Shown here in pieces: positions 9,801 to 17,106 of a stretch of DNA of 34,036 bases. The stretch covers positions 1 to 34,036 of the forward strand of contig JBCCQH010000088.1 of the NCBI GenBank assembly GCA_039024435.1, given 5' to 3'. The notes beneath the pieces were generated by a model. That model was given only the letters and a program-made list of their open reading frames with translations. It was not told where the DNA came from and made no database searches. A program made the translations under genes and the position numbers. This DNA is from JBCCQH01 sp039024435. Its GTDB lineage: Bacteria; Bacteroidota; Bacteroidia; J057; JADKCL01. Position 1 is the stretch's first letter. Every line of letters begins with the position of its first letter.

Positions 9801-10304
9801 CATGCCCCAGGTGCCCCCCCGGCAATCGTCATAGTCACAGTCCCCACCCACATTGACCAGGGCATACCCATTGTCATCAAATTCACCGATCAGATTGAAA
9901 TGCGGCTCCAGCCGGGCGCCGTTTTTTAGGTGGACCAAGCCCCATTTGCCCCCAGTGCACTCTCCCGACGCGCAGTCTCCTCCTTCATTGATCAAAAACA
10001 ATTCAGCGTTGTACCCCCGCAGAAACGTATATTCCGGCTCAATGAGCGCATGACCGGAACTGCTGAGGAGGCCATAGCGCCCATCGAGGACGACTACTGA
10101 ATGTTCGTCGTCGATGGTATGGATCGCATCGTAACGGGGCGAGGCGATCATTTTTCCCGCCGCATTGACCAAGCCCCACTGCCGGTCGACTTTGATGGGA
10201 AAAACCTGGGCCGGGAGCCACAAGGCGGTGGCCCAAACAACCAGAAGCGTACAGTAGGTGCCGAATCGAATCACTTGCGAGATTTTTTTGCGTGCGGCAG
10301 ACAA
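6900..10304 (-). CDS. Giant WG-repeat (beta-propeller-like) envelope protein
   Basis: This 1,134-aa protein is built almost entirely of WG repeats, the pattern [KQG]-W-G-[FL]-[IV]-[DN]-x-x-G followed by P-x-[FY]-D-x-[IVA]. About 25 copies are recognisable, for example KWGFIDREG, YWGFIDEMG and QWGFIDTTG. An N-terminal hydrophobic segment (about residues 16-33, TYCTLLVVWATALWLPAQ) should export or anchor it. Two repeats carry an extra Cys pair (GGDC-x5/6-C-x-GG-x-WG near residues 109-160) that could form disulfides. WG-repeat proteins are often adhesin or binding scaffolds, but no precise function is known. Its 3' end converges with the T9SS cargo gene. The protein does not show a C-terminal T9SS domain. 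Confidence 0.9.
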   Translation of the reverse strand: MSAARKKISQVIRFGTYCTLLVVWATALWLPAQVFPIKVDRQWGLVNAAGKMIASPRYDAIHTIDDEHSVVVLDGRYGLLSSSGHALIEPEYTFLRGYNAELFLINEGGDCASGECTGGKWGLVHLKNGARLEPHFNLIGEFDDNGYALVNVGGDCDYDDCRGGTWGMVDTLGRLRIPAEYLTVSIGNGREVYLKTANGWGMYNLVQEKMLIPPIYGELKRVGPNRVTMKTAGKYGVLTDNGDTLISPRYDGIKDALHGYLAYQENRKYGLMDSVGNHRTTARFDQVTVQEHGWVKVRDANMWGLVDLQDHEIIGPVLRQVGTLGPNHAAVQRGPLWGVVRKDGRFVVPDKYEHLEVVNDSLFLVEHRKYHKWLDAEGKVVKTYLFEEKADWVGNVARVRMRDGWGLINRRGTWVVPPRCDEIRIYKLVGKARIGQRWQYFYFDADGNPSQIKRLVLMKGEEEPEFDNSLTSQSVAGWFFSNSKAAFGLRNPKTNRLMLEPKYFRIELIPGTNFTAVFGDIEPGGERGWGLVDHTTGRVLHAPLFNKIYTQDLRNSNQARVTYASGRFALLRNTGRVINFDGAAYIGEFRGDVARINLGGYLQWADQPGIDTLARERINDLTRRQMGWRYQYCRGGKWGFIDREGELICPAQFQTALDFQNGLARVRQDDKWGLVNERFAVVVKPQYDFIENLMAEAGKVLFTVGMMQPRYGFIDQTGETAIEPRFDEVGEFREGKVRIRSGNVWGYADTTGKVIIRPQFREAGDFYEGRARVRNDRYWGFIDEMGNPLTPEKFLRAGDFHEGHAWVQSGKFFGYLGLLGDMEISAEYTEARDFSEGLAAVKRKGGYGLINGRGRWAVPPRFYRINAFHDSLAVVQENAQYGLVNPHGEFVVRPIFKELGDFSDGLAVVRQNLQYGYLDREGKLQIPCQFANAGPFSCGRAAVFINGQWGFIDTTGTVRVQNRFSRVRGYREERAGIRVQGKWGFIDPNGKVAVPTIYDRVGDFGNGRAPVYLEKQGWGFVNPDGTLVVPCIYEEVRPFGNGLAAVQQNGKWGLINPFGAPVTLLKYDAIQPYRSGLAAVLLKRQVGVVDAAGNALLPPTYDTVRRIGTRIQVEANDKIGYLDPAGEWIWQPSK

Positions 10305-10365
10305 GGCCAGGCGCGGGTGCGTAAAATGTCCTACTACTGAGAGATTTTTATTGGGTACAATTTAC

Positions 10366-10415
10366 AGAAAAAGAACGGGTGTGAAGGTAGCTTGACTTTC
10401 CCTTCACACCCGTTC
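10366..10415 (-). terminator. Intrinsic terminator of the sigma/membrane-protein operon
   Basis: On the minus strand, 13 nt after the stop at 10429, GAACGGGTGTGAAGG and CCTTCACACCCGTTC form a 15-bp perfect stem with a 13-nt loop. A T-tract follows (AAAAA on the plus strand at 10368-10372). It separates this operon from the WG-repeat gene. Confidence 0.88.
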
Positions 10416-10428
10416 CGCAATTCTTCGC

Positions 10429-12054
10429 TCAAACTCCGAGTACCGCCCGGAGATCCGCGGCCGACCGAATCTCGGTATCGACCAGCTTTAGATTAAAGGT
10501 GTATTCCCGTCTTTCACCCAAGGCGTAGGGATCGATTCCGGCAAATTCCTGCGCATCAAAGAGGGCCAGCTTTGCGCCCGGCAGAACCGCGACCAAGAAA
10601 TTGTCTTCGCGGGGCGAGTAGCTGAAGCCCGGCAGAACGGTTCCGCTGTGGGAAACCACCGCCCGATTGTCGCCGGCAATCTGGTAGACCACGGTCCGAG
10701 TAGGATCCATGTAGAAGCCTTCGGGGAATTTTACCGTGGCGTTCAGGGTGACGGCGTCCCGCATACTCAGGAAGCGGTCGCAGTTGTAGATCCCGAACCC
10801 GGTGACCGGGAAGGTCCGCATCAGGTCGGCCTGCACAATGAGGCGTTGGCGTTCGGTCTTGCGCTGCGCGAGCATCTTGTCGTAGCGGTCTTTTTTCTTG
10901 CGGAATTTGGTCATCGCTTTTTTGTAGTCCGCGCCTTCGAGGATCGGCTTGACGTCCACGCTGAACTTGCGCTTGCGGTTTTTCAGGTTGAAGCGGTACT
11001 CCATGTTTTCCGCATTGACTTCTTCCAGTTTGATGCTGGTCCAGACTTCGGTAAAGGCCCACTCATTGCTGCGCATGTAGGCGCGGTCCTTGGGTTCCCA
11101 GCGAATCTTCTTGAAAGGCTTCAATTCGGGAAATTCTGTGTAGTCAGCGGCAAATCCCAGTTCGTGCTCATACGGCTTTCCGGGTTCGCCCTTGGTGGGG
11201 GGCTGGGGAGCTTCGGGGGCATCGCCCAGCATTCGAAGGCCTTTCTTTTTGCCTTTGTTCTCGCCGATTTCCGCCTTGCCGATGTCGACCCAACTTTTTT
11301 GCTCGGGATCGAGATAGTACAGGTTGTAATCGTCTTCGGGGGTAAAGGACGCCAGGCTGATGTCGATGGATTTCCCCTCAGCGATGTAGACCGGCTTGCC
11401 GTCCTGGAAGCCGCTCAGTTCCATCATACCGGCGGTTTGGAAGTTCTCCGGGCCTCCTTTGGCTTGGTAGACCATGGGAATGCCACTCAAGAGAATGTCG
11501 GCTGCATCGTGAAATTCACGGTACTGCAGTTCCACTTTGCCTTTAATCGGCTGGCCGTTCGCATCTACGAAGACGTTTGGGGGGACGGAAATGACCGTGC
11601 CGGAAGTGGCGGTCCAGGCGCCACCTTTCTTGGCGTCCACGGTGAAGGATTTCCGTACGATGTCCGCTTGGGAAATGGGGGGATCTACCAGCGGAGAGTT
11701 TTCGTCTTCGAGAAATTCGATTTGCTTGCCGGGGTCGGGTTCAGTGATTTGGGCGAGGTTTTCGGTTCCTCCCGAAGGTGGATTTTTGTCTCCTCCACCG
11801 CCGAAGATGTCAGTGGTAAAATACAGCGTCGCAACCGTAGCTACGGCCACGATGGCGGTAGCGGCGACTTTCCAGGCAAGGGCGACCTTGGCGAGTCCGC
11901 TTTTGGCGGTGGTGGCAGCGGTTCCAGCGGAGGTAGTTCCCGCGGCTGCCTGTTCAAGGCCGGTGTTGATGTTGTTCCAGACTTCGTTTCCAGGGTTCTG
12001 CTGATCAAATTTTTCCCTGTTGTTCCGGATGAAGCGTTCGAGATTGTCAGACAT
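10429..12054 (-). CDS. Membrane-anchored ECF partner (putative anti-sigma-like protein)
   Basis: The 541-aa protein has a short cytoplasmic N-terminus (LERFIRNNREKFDQQNPGNEVWNNI), one transmembrane helix (about residues 58-79, VAATAIVAVATVATLYF) and a large periplasmic part. The latter has a beta-rich module recognisable in Bacteroidota proteins: SGTVISVPPNVFVDANGQP, YREFHDAADILLSGIPM, GMMELSGFQDGKP. The start overlaps the upstream ECF sigma gene by 8 nt, implying translational coupling. By context it would sequester the sigma factor and sense an envelope signal. No zinc anti-sigma motif (HxxxCxxC) is present, so direct sigma binding is inference. The C-terminal 150 residues include a basic Lys/Arg-rich stretch (about 370-405). 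Confidence 0.75.
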   Translation of the reverse strand: MSDNLERFIRNNREKFDQQNPGNEVWNNINTGLEQAAAGTTSAGTAATTAKSGLAKVALAWKVAATAIVAVATVATLYFTTDIFGGGGDKNPPSGGTENLAQITEPDPGKQIEFLEDENSPLVDPPISQADIVRKSFTVDAKKGGAWTATSGTVISVPPNVFVDANGQPIKGKVELQYREFHDAADILLSGIPMVYQAKGGPENFQTAGMMELSGFQDGKPVYIAEGKSIDISLASFTPEDDYNLYYLDPEQKSWVDIGKAEIGENKGKKKGLRMLGDAPEAPQPPTKGEPGKPYEHELGFAADYTEFPELKPFKKIRWEPKDRAYMRSNEWAFTEVWTSIKLEEVNAENMEYRFNLKNRKRKFSVDVKPILEGADYKKAMTKFRKKKDRYDKMLAQRKTERQRLIVQADLMRTFPVTGFGIYNCDRFLSMRDAVTLNATVKFPEGFYMDPTRTVVYQIAGDNRAVVSHSGTVLPGFSYSPREDNFLVAVLPGAKLALFDAQEFAGIDPYALGERREYTFNLKLVDTEIRSAADLRAVLGV

Positions 12055-12604
12055 GATACTGTGCTGTTAAAATTTCTCTCAATTTCTTTTTGGCGCGGTT
12101 GTATTGGGACTTGGATCCGCCTTCGGTGATGTTTAGGATTTGGGCGATCTCGCGGTGATCGTACCCTTCGAGCAGGTAAAGGGAAAAAACGATGCGGTAA
12201 CCATCCGGCAGTTGGTCGACCGCCTGCATGATTTGCTCGACATTCCACAGCGGAGAATTGGGGTCTGCCGCTTCCCGCTCTCCCACATCTTCCAGCGGAT
12301 GCTCATCCACGGATACCAGGGTTGCTTTTCTTTTTTGGATAGCGTTGATGCTTTTGTTGACGACGATTCGCTTCAGCCAGGCACCGAAGGTCGAATCGCC
12401 CTTGTAATGATCGATTTTCGTAAATGCCGCCAAAAATGCCTCTTGGAGCACGTCCTCGGCCTCAGCGCGGTCCTTGACGATCCGCAAAGAGGTGTTGAAC
12501 ATGGCAACATTGTACAGATGATAAATCTCGAATTGGGCGTCGCGGTTTCGGTTGCGCAATCCGCTGATTAGCTGTTCGTGGTGATTTAACTTTCGTTGGG
12601 CCAT
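12047..12604 (-). CDS. ECF RNA polymerase sigma factor
   Basis: This 185-aa sigma-70 family protein of the extracytoplasmic-function group directs RNA polymerase to a stress or envelope regulon. Region 2 spans about residues 20-90 (DRAEAEDVLQEAFLAAF, STFGAWLKRIVVNKSIN). Region 4 spans about 125-180 (QLPDGYRIVFSLYLLEG, HREIAQILNITEGGSKSQ, RAKKKLREIL). A short acidic linker joins them and there is no region 1.1 or 3, as expected for ECF factors. The stop codon lies inside the start of the membrane-protein gene (8-nt overlap). It is likely controlled by that partner. Its regulon cannot be read from this window. Confidence 0.95.
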   Translation of the reverse strand: MAQRKLNHHEQLISGLRNRNRDAQFEIYHLYNVAMFNTSLRIVKDRAEAEDVLQEAFLAAFTKIDHYKGDSTFGAWLKRIVVNKSINAIQKRKATLVSVDEHPLEDVGEREAADPNSPLWNVEQIMQAVDQLPDGYRIVFSLYLLEGYDHREIAQILNITEGGSKSQYNRAKKKLREILTAQYHV

Positions 12605-12649
12605 AATCGAGATGTTTTACACTTTCAAAGACAGGGCAAAAAGTAGAGG

Positions 12650-12702
12650 GTTGCGCAATTGATTTCGGATTCTGGATTTCTGATTTGTGAGTTTCTTTCG
12701 GA
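12650..12702. repeat. GATTTC/TTTCTGATTT spacer repeat
   Basis: The 138-bp spacer upstream of the sigma gene contains ATTGATTTCGGATTCTGG and TTTCTGATTTGTG, the same degenerate vocabulary as the spacers near 2650, 6800 and 33210. Not coding. Confidence 0.4.
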
Positions 12703-12742
12703 GTGCGAATTGCAGTGAAGCGGCTCACTGGAAATGGATAAC

Positions 12743-13177
12743 TCAATCATAAAATACCCCCAACTTACAGTGCTTTTCGAGGGTGGATGCAAGCTCCTCG
12801 TAGTCGAGGCCTTTGTTGAACATGGCGTCGTCGATGGGTTGCATGCATTCGCAGGTTTCTAGCCGATCATTGATCGCGTCGGTTTCGGCAAAGGCGCGGG
12901 CCACGTCGCGGAATTCTTTTTTCTCGCCTGCCGGCGTCTGCTCGTAATTGAAATCCGGACGGGCCATGAACGCCTCGATGTGGTTCAAGACCAGAACCAC
13001 GTCAAATTTGTCCGGCATTTCGCCCATGACTTCATAAAGGCAGGCGCAGGTCGCTTCCGCCATCTCTTCGGTATTATTTTCCGAATTGTAGCCGTCCCAT
13101 CCGGGATTGCGGTGACAAGCGGTCAGAAAAAGAGTCGTCAGCAGCGCGGCGATCAGGATACTTGGGGGATATTTCAT
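12743..13177 (-). CDS. Small Cys-containing lipoprotein, unknown function
   Basis: The 144-aa protein begins with a lipoprotein signal (MKYPPSILIAALLTTLFLTAC, lipobox LTAC). The mature part is acidic and helical and has two short Cys pairs (ATCACLYEV and ETCECMQPI) plus a Cys near the end (KHCKLGVF). The spacing could support two disulfides. I do not recognise a named family. It precedes the ECF sigma gene on the same strand, separated by 138 bp, so co-transcription is possible but unproven. Confidence 0.75.
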   Translation of the reverse strand: MKYPPSILIAALLTTLFLTACHRNPGWDGYNSENNTEEMAEATCACLYEVMGEMPDKFDVVLVLNHIEAFMARPDFNYEQTPAGEKKEFRDVARAFAETDAINDRLETCECMQPIDDAMFNKGLDYEELASTLEKHCKLGVFYD

Positions 13178-13394
13178 ATTGATCCAATGCTATTTTGTAA
13201 CGGATAATCTAGGAAAAGATACAAAAGGATGGATTGAGCAGCCTCAAAAGGAGTTTAAATTTAAAGCTGAGATTTTAAAAATGCCGATAAATCAAATCAT
13301 CCGTAAAGGGTAGGAGAGGATTGTCAAAATTTAGGAAAGATGAAAAAGATAGAGGAAAAATTGCATATCTGTGGAAAAATCACAAATTTAGAGA
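13178..13394. other. AT-rich divergent spacer ahead of the AAA/RloB pair
   Basis: The 217 bp between the lipoprotein (minus) and the AAA ATPase (plus) are conspicuously A-rich, unlike most of the window. They presumably contain promoters for both. I see no clear element or terminator. Confidence 0.4.
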
Positions 13395-14624
13395 ATGATT
13401 ATCGAGTTTAGTGTGGAGAACCATAAGTCAATTGCAGAAATGCAAACACTTAGTCTCGTTGCCGCTCCCCTAAAAAGCTTGAACCCAACCCTTCAAAAAT
13501 CCAATGTTATCAAAGTTGACGACCACCTGTCGTTGCTTAAAACCGTTGCATTGTACGGTGCCAATGGAAGCGGTAAAAGCAATATGGTGAATGCCATGGT
13601 TACGATGCTGCATATCATCTTTCAAAGTATGTCGGATGAAACCGTTATTGAATCACGGATTCGTCCATTTGCTTTGATCGACCCTTTGCGGGAAAAGCCC
13701 ACTTTCTTTCAGCTTCAATTTATTTGCGAAGGGCAAAAGTACCGGTATGGCTTCGAAGCAACCCGTAGTTCTATCGTAAGCGAATGGCTAGCCGGACCGG
13801 CAAAAGAAAACGAGACCTACTACTTCCAGCGCGCTGGTCAGGAAATTCAGATTAATAAAACAAGATTTTCAGAAGGAAAAGATTTAGAGTCAAAGACCGC
13901 CGAAACCAACTTATTTCTCAATGTCGTTGCTGCGTTCAACGGCCCAATTGCTAAAGCGATCAAAAAGTATTTGCGCGGCATTTATGCCCTCGGAAGTGTC
14001 AATGACAAGTATTTTCGCCAGTATACCCTTGATTCTCTCAATGATCCGGTTCTAGGCAAGGAAGTTCTGTATTTTCTCCGCAGTGGCGATACCGGAATCG
14101 AACAGGTGCGCGAGGAAATTCTAAGCGATGAAGAGCGGAACAGCAAGGCGCGAATCTTCAGCATTCGTACCATCATCGATGGACAGGGCGAAAAAGTTGG
14201 GGAAATCGAGTTTGACTTTGATGAGTTTGAGTCGGCAGGAACCAAAAAGATGTTCAACCTGGCGGGCGCATTGCTGAGAAAACTGCGCGAAGGTGGCCTC
14301 TTCATTATTGACGAATTCGATGCGCGTTTTCATCCTATGCTTACCCGGCGGATTGTCGAGATGTTTAATTCAACTAAGTTGAATCCCGGCAATGCCCAAT
14401 TGTTCTTCGTTACTCACGACACCAATCTTTTGGACCGCGATCTATTGCGGCGTGATCAGATATACTTTGCGGAAAAAGACATCGTAGGGCGAACAAGTTT
14501 CTATTCGATGTACGATTTTAAAGGCGTACGAAACGATGCCTCCTTCGAGAAGAATTATCTAAAAGGAAAGTTCGGCGCGATCCCTGATTTGCAAGACCTT
14601 GACGACTTTCTCGATGTCGAATAA
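13395..14624 (+). CDS. AAA family ATPase (RloA/AAA15-like), probable anti-phage defence component
   Basis: This 409-aa ATPase has an ABC/SMC-like head. Walker A is GANGSGKS (55-62), with an ABC-signature-like ESAGTKK (279-285), Walker B LFIIDEFD (302-309) and the H-loop VTHDTNLL (339-346). The start MIIEFSVENHKSI is typical of AAA15/AAA21 (RloA, OLD, AriA-like) ATPases. It overlaps the rloB gene by 11 nt. Known two-gene systems of this architecture (Lactococcus AbiL, PARIS AriA with AriB) use such an ATPase as sensor or scaffold and a partner as nuclease effector. Base composition is more AT-rich than the neighbours, which suggests horizontal acquisition. The phage trigger is unknown. Confidence 0.85.
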   Translation: MIIEFSVENHKSIAEMQTLSLVAAPLKSLNPTLQKSNVIKVDDHLSLLKTVALYGANGSGKSNMVNAMVTMLHIIFQSMSDETVIESRIRPFALIDPLREKPTFFQLQFICEGQKYRYGFEATRSSIVSEWLAGPAKENETYYFQRAGQEIQINKTRFSEGKDLESKTAETNLFLNVVAAFNGPIAKAIKKYLRGIYALGSVNDKYFRQYTLDSLNDPVLGKEVLYFLRSGDTGIEQVREEILSDEERNSKARIFSIRTIIDGQGEKVGEIEFDFDEFESAGTKKMFNLAGALLRKLREGGLFIIDEFDARFHPMLTRRIVEMFNSTKLNPGNAQLFFVTHDTNLLDRDLLRRDQIYFAEKDIVGRTSFYSMYDFKGVRNDASFEKNYLKGKFGAIPDLQDLDDFLDVE

Positions 14625-15312
14625 ACCCCTCAAAAAAGGCGACCGCAAAACTCCGTGGGGAAAACGGGAAATGACCCACAAAAGAAGCAAGCGAGAGTTG
14701 CAAGTCCGGAACCTTTTTCGAATCTATTGTGAAGGGGCAGTTACCGAGCCAGAGTATTTTCGCGCGTTTCCCATCAATCGCCGCACCACAAAAGTGTTCG
14801 CGAAAGGATATGGGCGGTCCAAGACCTCTTTGGTCGAGTTTGTGGTCGATGACCTGCGCGAAAAACACTTTTTAATTGGACAGAAAGAATATGATCGCGA
14901 CCGACAAAACTGGGTCGTCTTCGATTTTGATTGGAAAGGCGAAACAAATGAATGCGAAGACTTCAAATCCGCCGTAACTTTAGCCGAAAGCCAAGGGATC
15001 AAAGCCGCGATATCAAATGATGCATTTGAAATTTGGTTCCTGTTGCATTTTCAATTTGTCGACACCCGTTTGCACCGCACAACGGTTTACGAAAAGCTCA
15101 GCGAAAAACTTGGGTTCAACTATGATGAGGTAGGCAAACAAAGGGGGATCTCAAAGCAACTCTACCGGACTTTATTTCCTTTGCAAGCCAACGCGTTGAG
15201 GAACGCAAGAGGGCTCGCGAAAAAGATGCAAAGCATCGACCTGTGCCAGCGCAATCCTTTCACCACAGTCCATGAACTGGTCGTGGAGCTGAATAAAAAT
15301 CTCCGCCGCTGA
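14614..15312 (+). CDS. rloB: RloB family protein, probable TOPRIM-like effector nuclease
   Basis: This is a 232-aa protein. The ATG at 14614 was chosen over an in-frame TTG 15 nt upstream; it overlaps the ATPase stop codon, an arrangement suited to translational coupling. Family hallmarks are the basic N-terminus (RKTPWGKREMTHKRSKR), IYCEGAVTEPEYF (residues 37-49), VVFDFDWKG (101-109) and SNDAFEIWFLLHF (134-146). The EG..TE..YF strand and a DxD strand resemble the metal-binding residues of TOPRIM nucleases. That fold assignment is my inference. Together with the ATPase it probably forms an abortive-infection defence unit. Its end faces the oxygenase operon with a 19-bp gap and no obvious terminator. 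Confidence 0.87.
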   Translation: MSNKPLKKGDRKTPWGKREMTHKRSKRELQVRNLFRIYCEGAVTEPEYFRAFPINRRTTKVFAKGYGRSKTSLVEFVVDDLREKHFLIGQKEYDRDRQNWVVFDFDWKGETNECEDFKSAVTLAESQGIKAAISNDAFEIWFLLHFQFVDTRLHRTTVYEKLSEKLGFNYDEVGKQRGISKQLYRTLFPLQANALRNARGLAKKMQSIDLCQRNPFTTVHELVVELNKNLRR

Positions 15313-15331
15313 ACGGGACGACCGAATCCTT

Positions 15332-16198
15332 TTAACTCCAGTGGTACAGCTTGTCCATTTTGTTTGAGTAAGCCATGAAGCCACCCATCGTGATGCGGTC
15401 CACTTTACCCTGAACGTCCCGGACCTGGTGCCAGACCCGTCCACCAGCAAAAATCACCAGGTCTCCGGCCCGCATTTCAATCACATGCGCAGTGCGCGAT
15501 TCCACCAGTCTGACCGCCGAGGCGTAATCCCGTGCCAGGGCATCTTTGGTCTCGTCCCAAACTGCGTCGTACAGTATCAACTCCCCACCCCGCTCCGGGG
15601 CCTGCAACAAAAAGAAAAAGCTCAACTGGTCATGGACCTTCGCAATCGTACCCAAATGGCGAATGTCCGGCATCTTTTCGTTGAACTCATTGCCGACATG
15701 GGTCGGGATGCCCCCCTGACCCGGCTTGGTAAGCCGGATCGTCGCCGGATTCCAGGTCCGCCCTTCTGAGTCGACCGGGACCGCTGGTGGGATGCCCGAA
15801 CACAGCGGCAAAATCCCTGCGTGTAGAGTCCGTTCCAAATCCAGGCCTAAGATCTCCGGCAATTGAGCCCGAAACTGCTTGGTGTAGCGAAAAGAGTGGT
15901 CGAGCGGCAATTTTTGAAAGTTGCCGTCCGCTTCGTCTAGCTTTTTCCCGATCACCCGACCAAAAGGGGTATCCGTGATCGCCTCAGTCTGGGCCTGAGC
16001 AATGCCGGTCTGCATTTGGGCACATTCCTCAGGACTAAAAAAGGACCGAAAAACAAAGCCATCCCATTCACCCGCGTAGATTTTTTGCATGAGCCCCGGG
16101 TGATCCTGGACCGTCGTGTGATCCAGGGTATGCCAACGCAGTTCTGCAGATTGCAAGGGGAGAGCCGGCGGTTTCTTTTTTCGGAAAAAGGAAAACAT
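15332..16198 (-). CDS. WelO5-like 2OG/Fe(II) oxygenase with H-x-G site (paralogue 3, last gene of operon)
   Basis: This 288-aa protein is one of three paralogues in this operon. The predicted metal/cosubstrate residues are His167-Val-Gly169 (THVGNEF), distal His257 (GGRVWHQV) and Arg268 (RITMGGF), the last expected to bind 2-oxoglutarate. The protein ends YHWS. A hydroxylase should have Asp/Glu at position 169. Gly is what WelO5-, BesD- and SyrB2-type halogenases use (Gly or Ala) to open a halide site, and WelO5 is also about 290 aa with nearly the same spacing. Glu171 nearby is an alternative ligand. The N-terminus MFSFFRKKKP is basic and hydrophobic. It lies 29 bp after the preceding PhyH gene. 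It is the most divergent of the three, so its substrate may differ. Confidence 0.72.
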   Translation of the reverse strand: MFSFFRKKKPPALPLQSAELRWHTLDHTTVQDHPGLMQKIYAGEWDGFVFRSFFSPEECAQMQTGIAQAQTEAITDTPFGRVIGKKLDEADGNFQKLPLDHSFRYTKQFRAQLPEILGLDLERTLHAGILPLCSGIPPAVPVDSEGRTWNPATIRLTKPGQGGIPTHVGNEFNEKMPDIRHLGTIAKVHDQLSFFFLLQAPERGGELILYDAVWDETKDALARDYASAVRLVESRTAHVIEMRAGDLVIFAGGRVWHQVRDVQGKVDRITMGGFMAYSNKMDKLYHWS

Positions 16199-16227
16199 TG
16201 AGGTAGAATTGGGGACGAAAGATGCGA

Positions 16228-17106
16228 TTAGGCGCTCACAAGGCTGCGTAAAGCACGCTTGAGTCGGTGGGCCAGGGACTGGTGTTTGCGCACCATACCA
16301 GTAAAATCCCGTTCCGACAAGGGCGTCACTGCGTGGGCAATTTTGCCTCGGCTTTGGCCCCGAGTGGGCCGCTGCTGGCTGATGTAATCATTGTTGAGCA
16401 AGAATTCTGTGTCGATTTCAAATACTTCCACTTCCTCGTCGGGCCAGGCTGGATCCCGGAAGTAGTGCAGGGCCTGGGCTTCTTCGGGGATCATCGTGCA
16501 ATTTGCGGTGATCCGGGCCGGTCCTTCCCGGTTCGGCGGCGAGTAGTGAATCAGATTGTTGAAAAAGATGGCGGCTTCACCCGCTTTCATAGGGTAATAG
16601 TCGAGGTATTTCTCTCGGATCAGACCCGCCACCGGCGCGTATTCCGTCATCGTCTTGGTTCCGCGGATATTGGGGAGAAATTTGTGACTTCCACGCACGA
16701 CGCCCAAACAACCATTGCTGGGGTGGACATCGATGAGCGGACACCAAACACCGACTGAGTGAAAACGGGACTCATCGACGAAAGACCAGTCCTGATGAAC
16801 CCCCCATTCACTGCCTTCACCTTGCTCTTTGATCGTGTAACAGCCGAACAAAAAGCGAAAATTGGGCATAAAGGTTCGTTCCAATGAGGCCGAAAATTCC
16901 AATTTGATTTTTTCGTGGACCCCCCGGCGGTAGGCGATGTTGGTGCTCAGGACTGTGCTGTGATAGGGCAGCCCAAGATCGAGGGGATGGGCCTGGTAGT
17001 AGCCCTTCAATTCAGCGGTGGCCGCAGAATCCAGAAAAGGAACAATCACGATGCCGTTCTGCTCCATTTGCTTTTGCAATTTTTCGTCGCGAAATATCTG
17101 CATCAT
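16228..17106 (-). CDS. PhyH-type 2OG/Fe(II) dioxygenase (second PhyH gene)
   Basis: This 292-aa phytanoyl-CoA dioxygenase-family enzyme has an intact facial triad: His104 and Asp106 (WGVHQDWS) and distal His187 (LIHYSPPNREGPAR), with Arg198 expected to bind 2-oxoglutarate. It is therefore a predicted hydroxylase, in contrast to its H-x-G neighbours. The PhyH landmarks VWCPLIDVHPSNGCLGVVRGSH and KAGEAAIFFNNL are present. The C-terminus is a basic amphipathic segment (RLKRALRSLVSA). ATG 17106 and ATG 17103 are both possible; the stop of the upstream gene overlaps them, so translation is coupled. It is paralogous to the preceding PhyH gene. Confidence 0.85.
   Translation of the reverse strand: MMQIFRDEKLQKQMEQNGIVIVPFLDSAATAELKGYYQAHPLDLGLPYHSTVLSTNIAYRRGVHEKIKLEFSASLERTFMPNFRFLFGCYTIKEQGEGSEWGVHQDWSFVDESRFHSVGVWCPLIDVHPSNGCLGVVRGSHKFLPNIRGTKTMTEYAPVAGLIREKYLDYYPMKAGEAAIFFNNLIHYSPPNREGPARITANCTMIPEEAQALHYFRDPAWPDEEVEVFEIDTEFLLNNDYISQQRPTRGQSRGKIAHAVTPLSERDFTGMVRKHQSLAHRLKRALRSLVSA

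Noticed and set aside
10648..12129. 493-codon plus-strand open frame
   Set aside because: Antisense to the sigma/membrane-protein pair, whose families are recognised; no independent domain or start signal.
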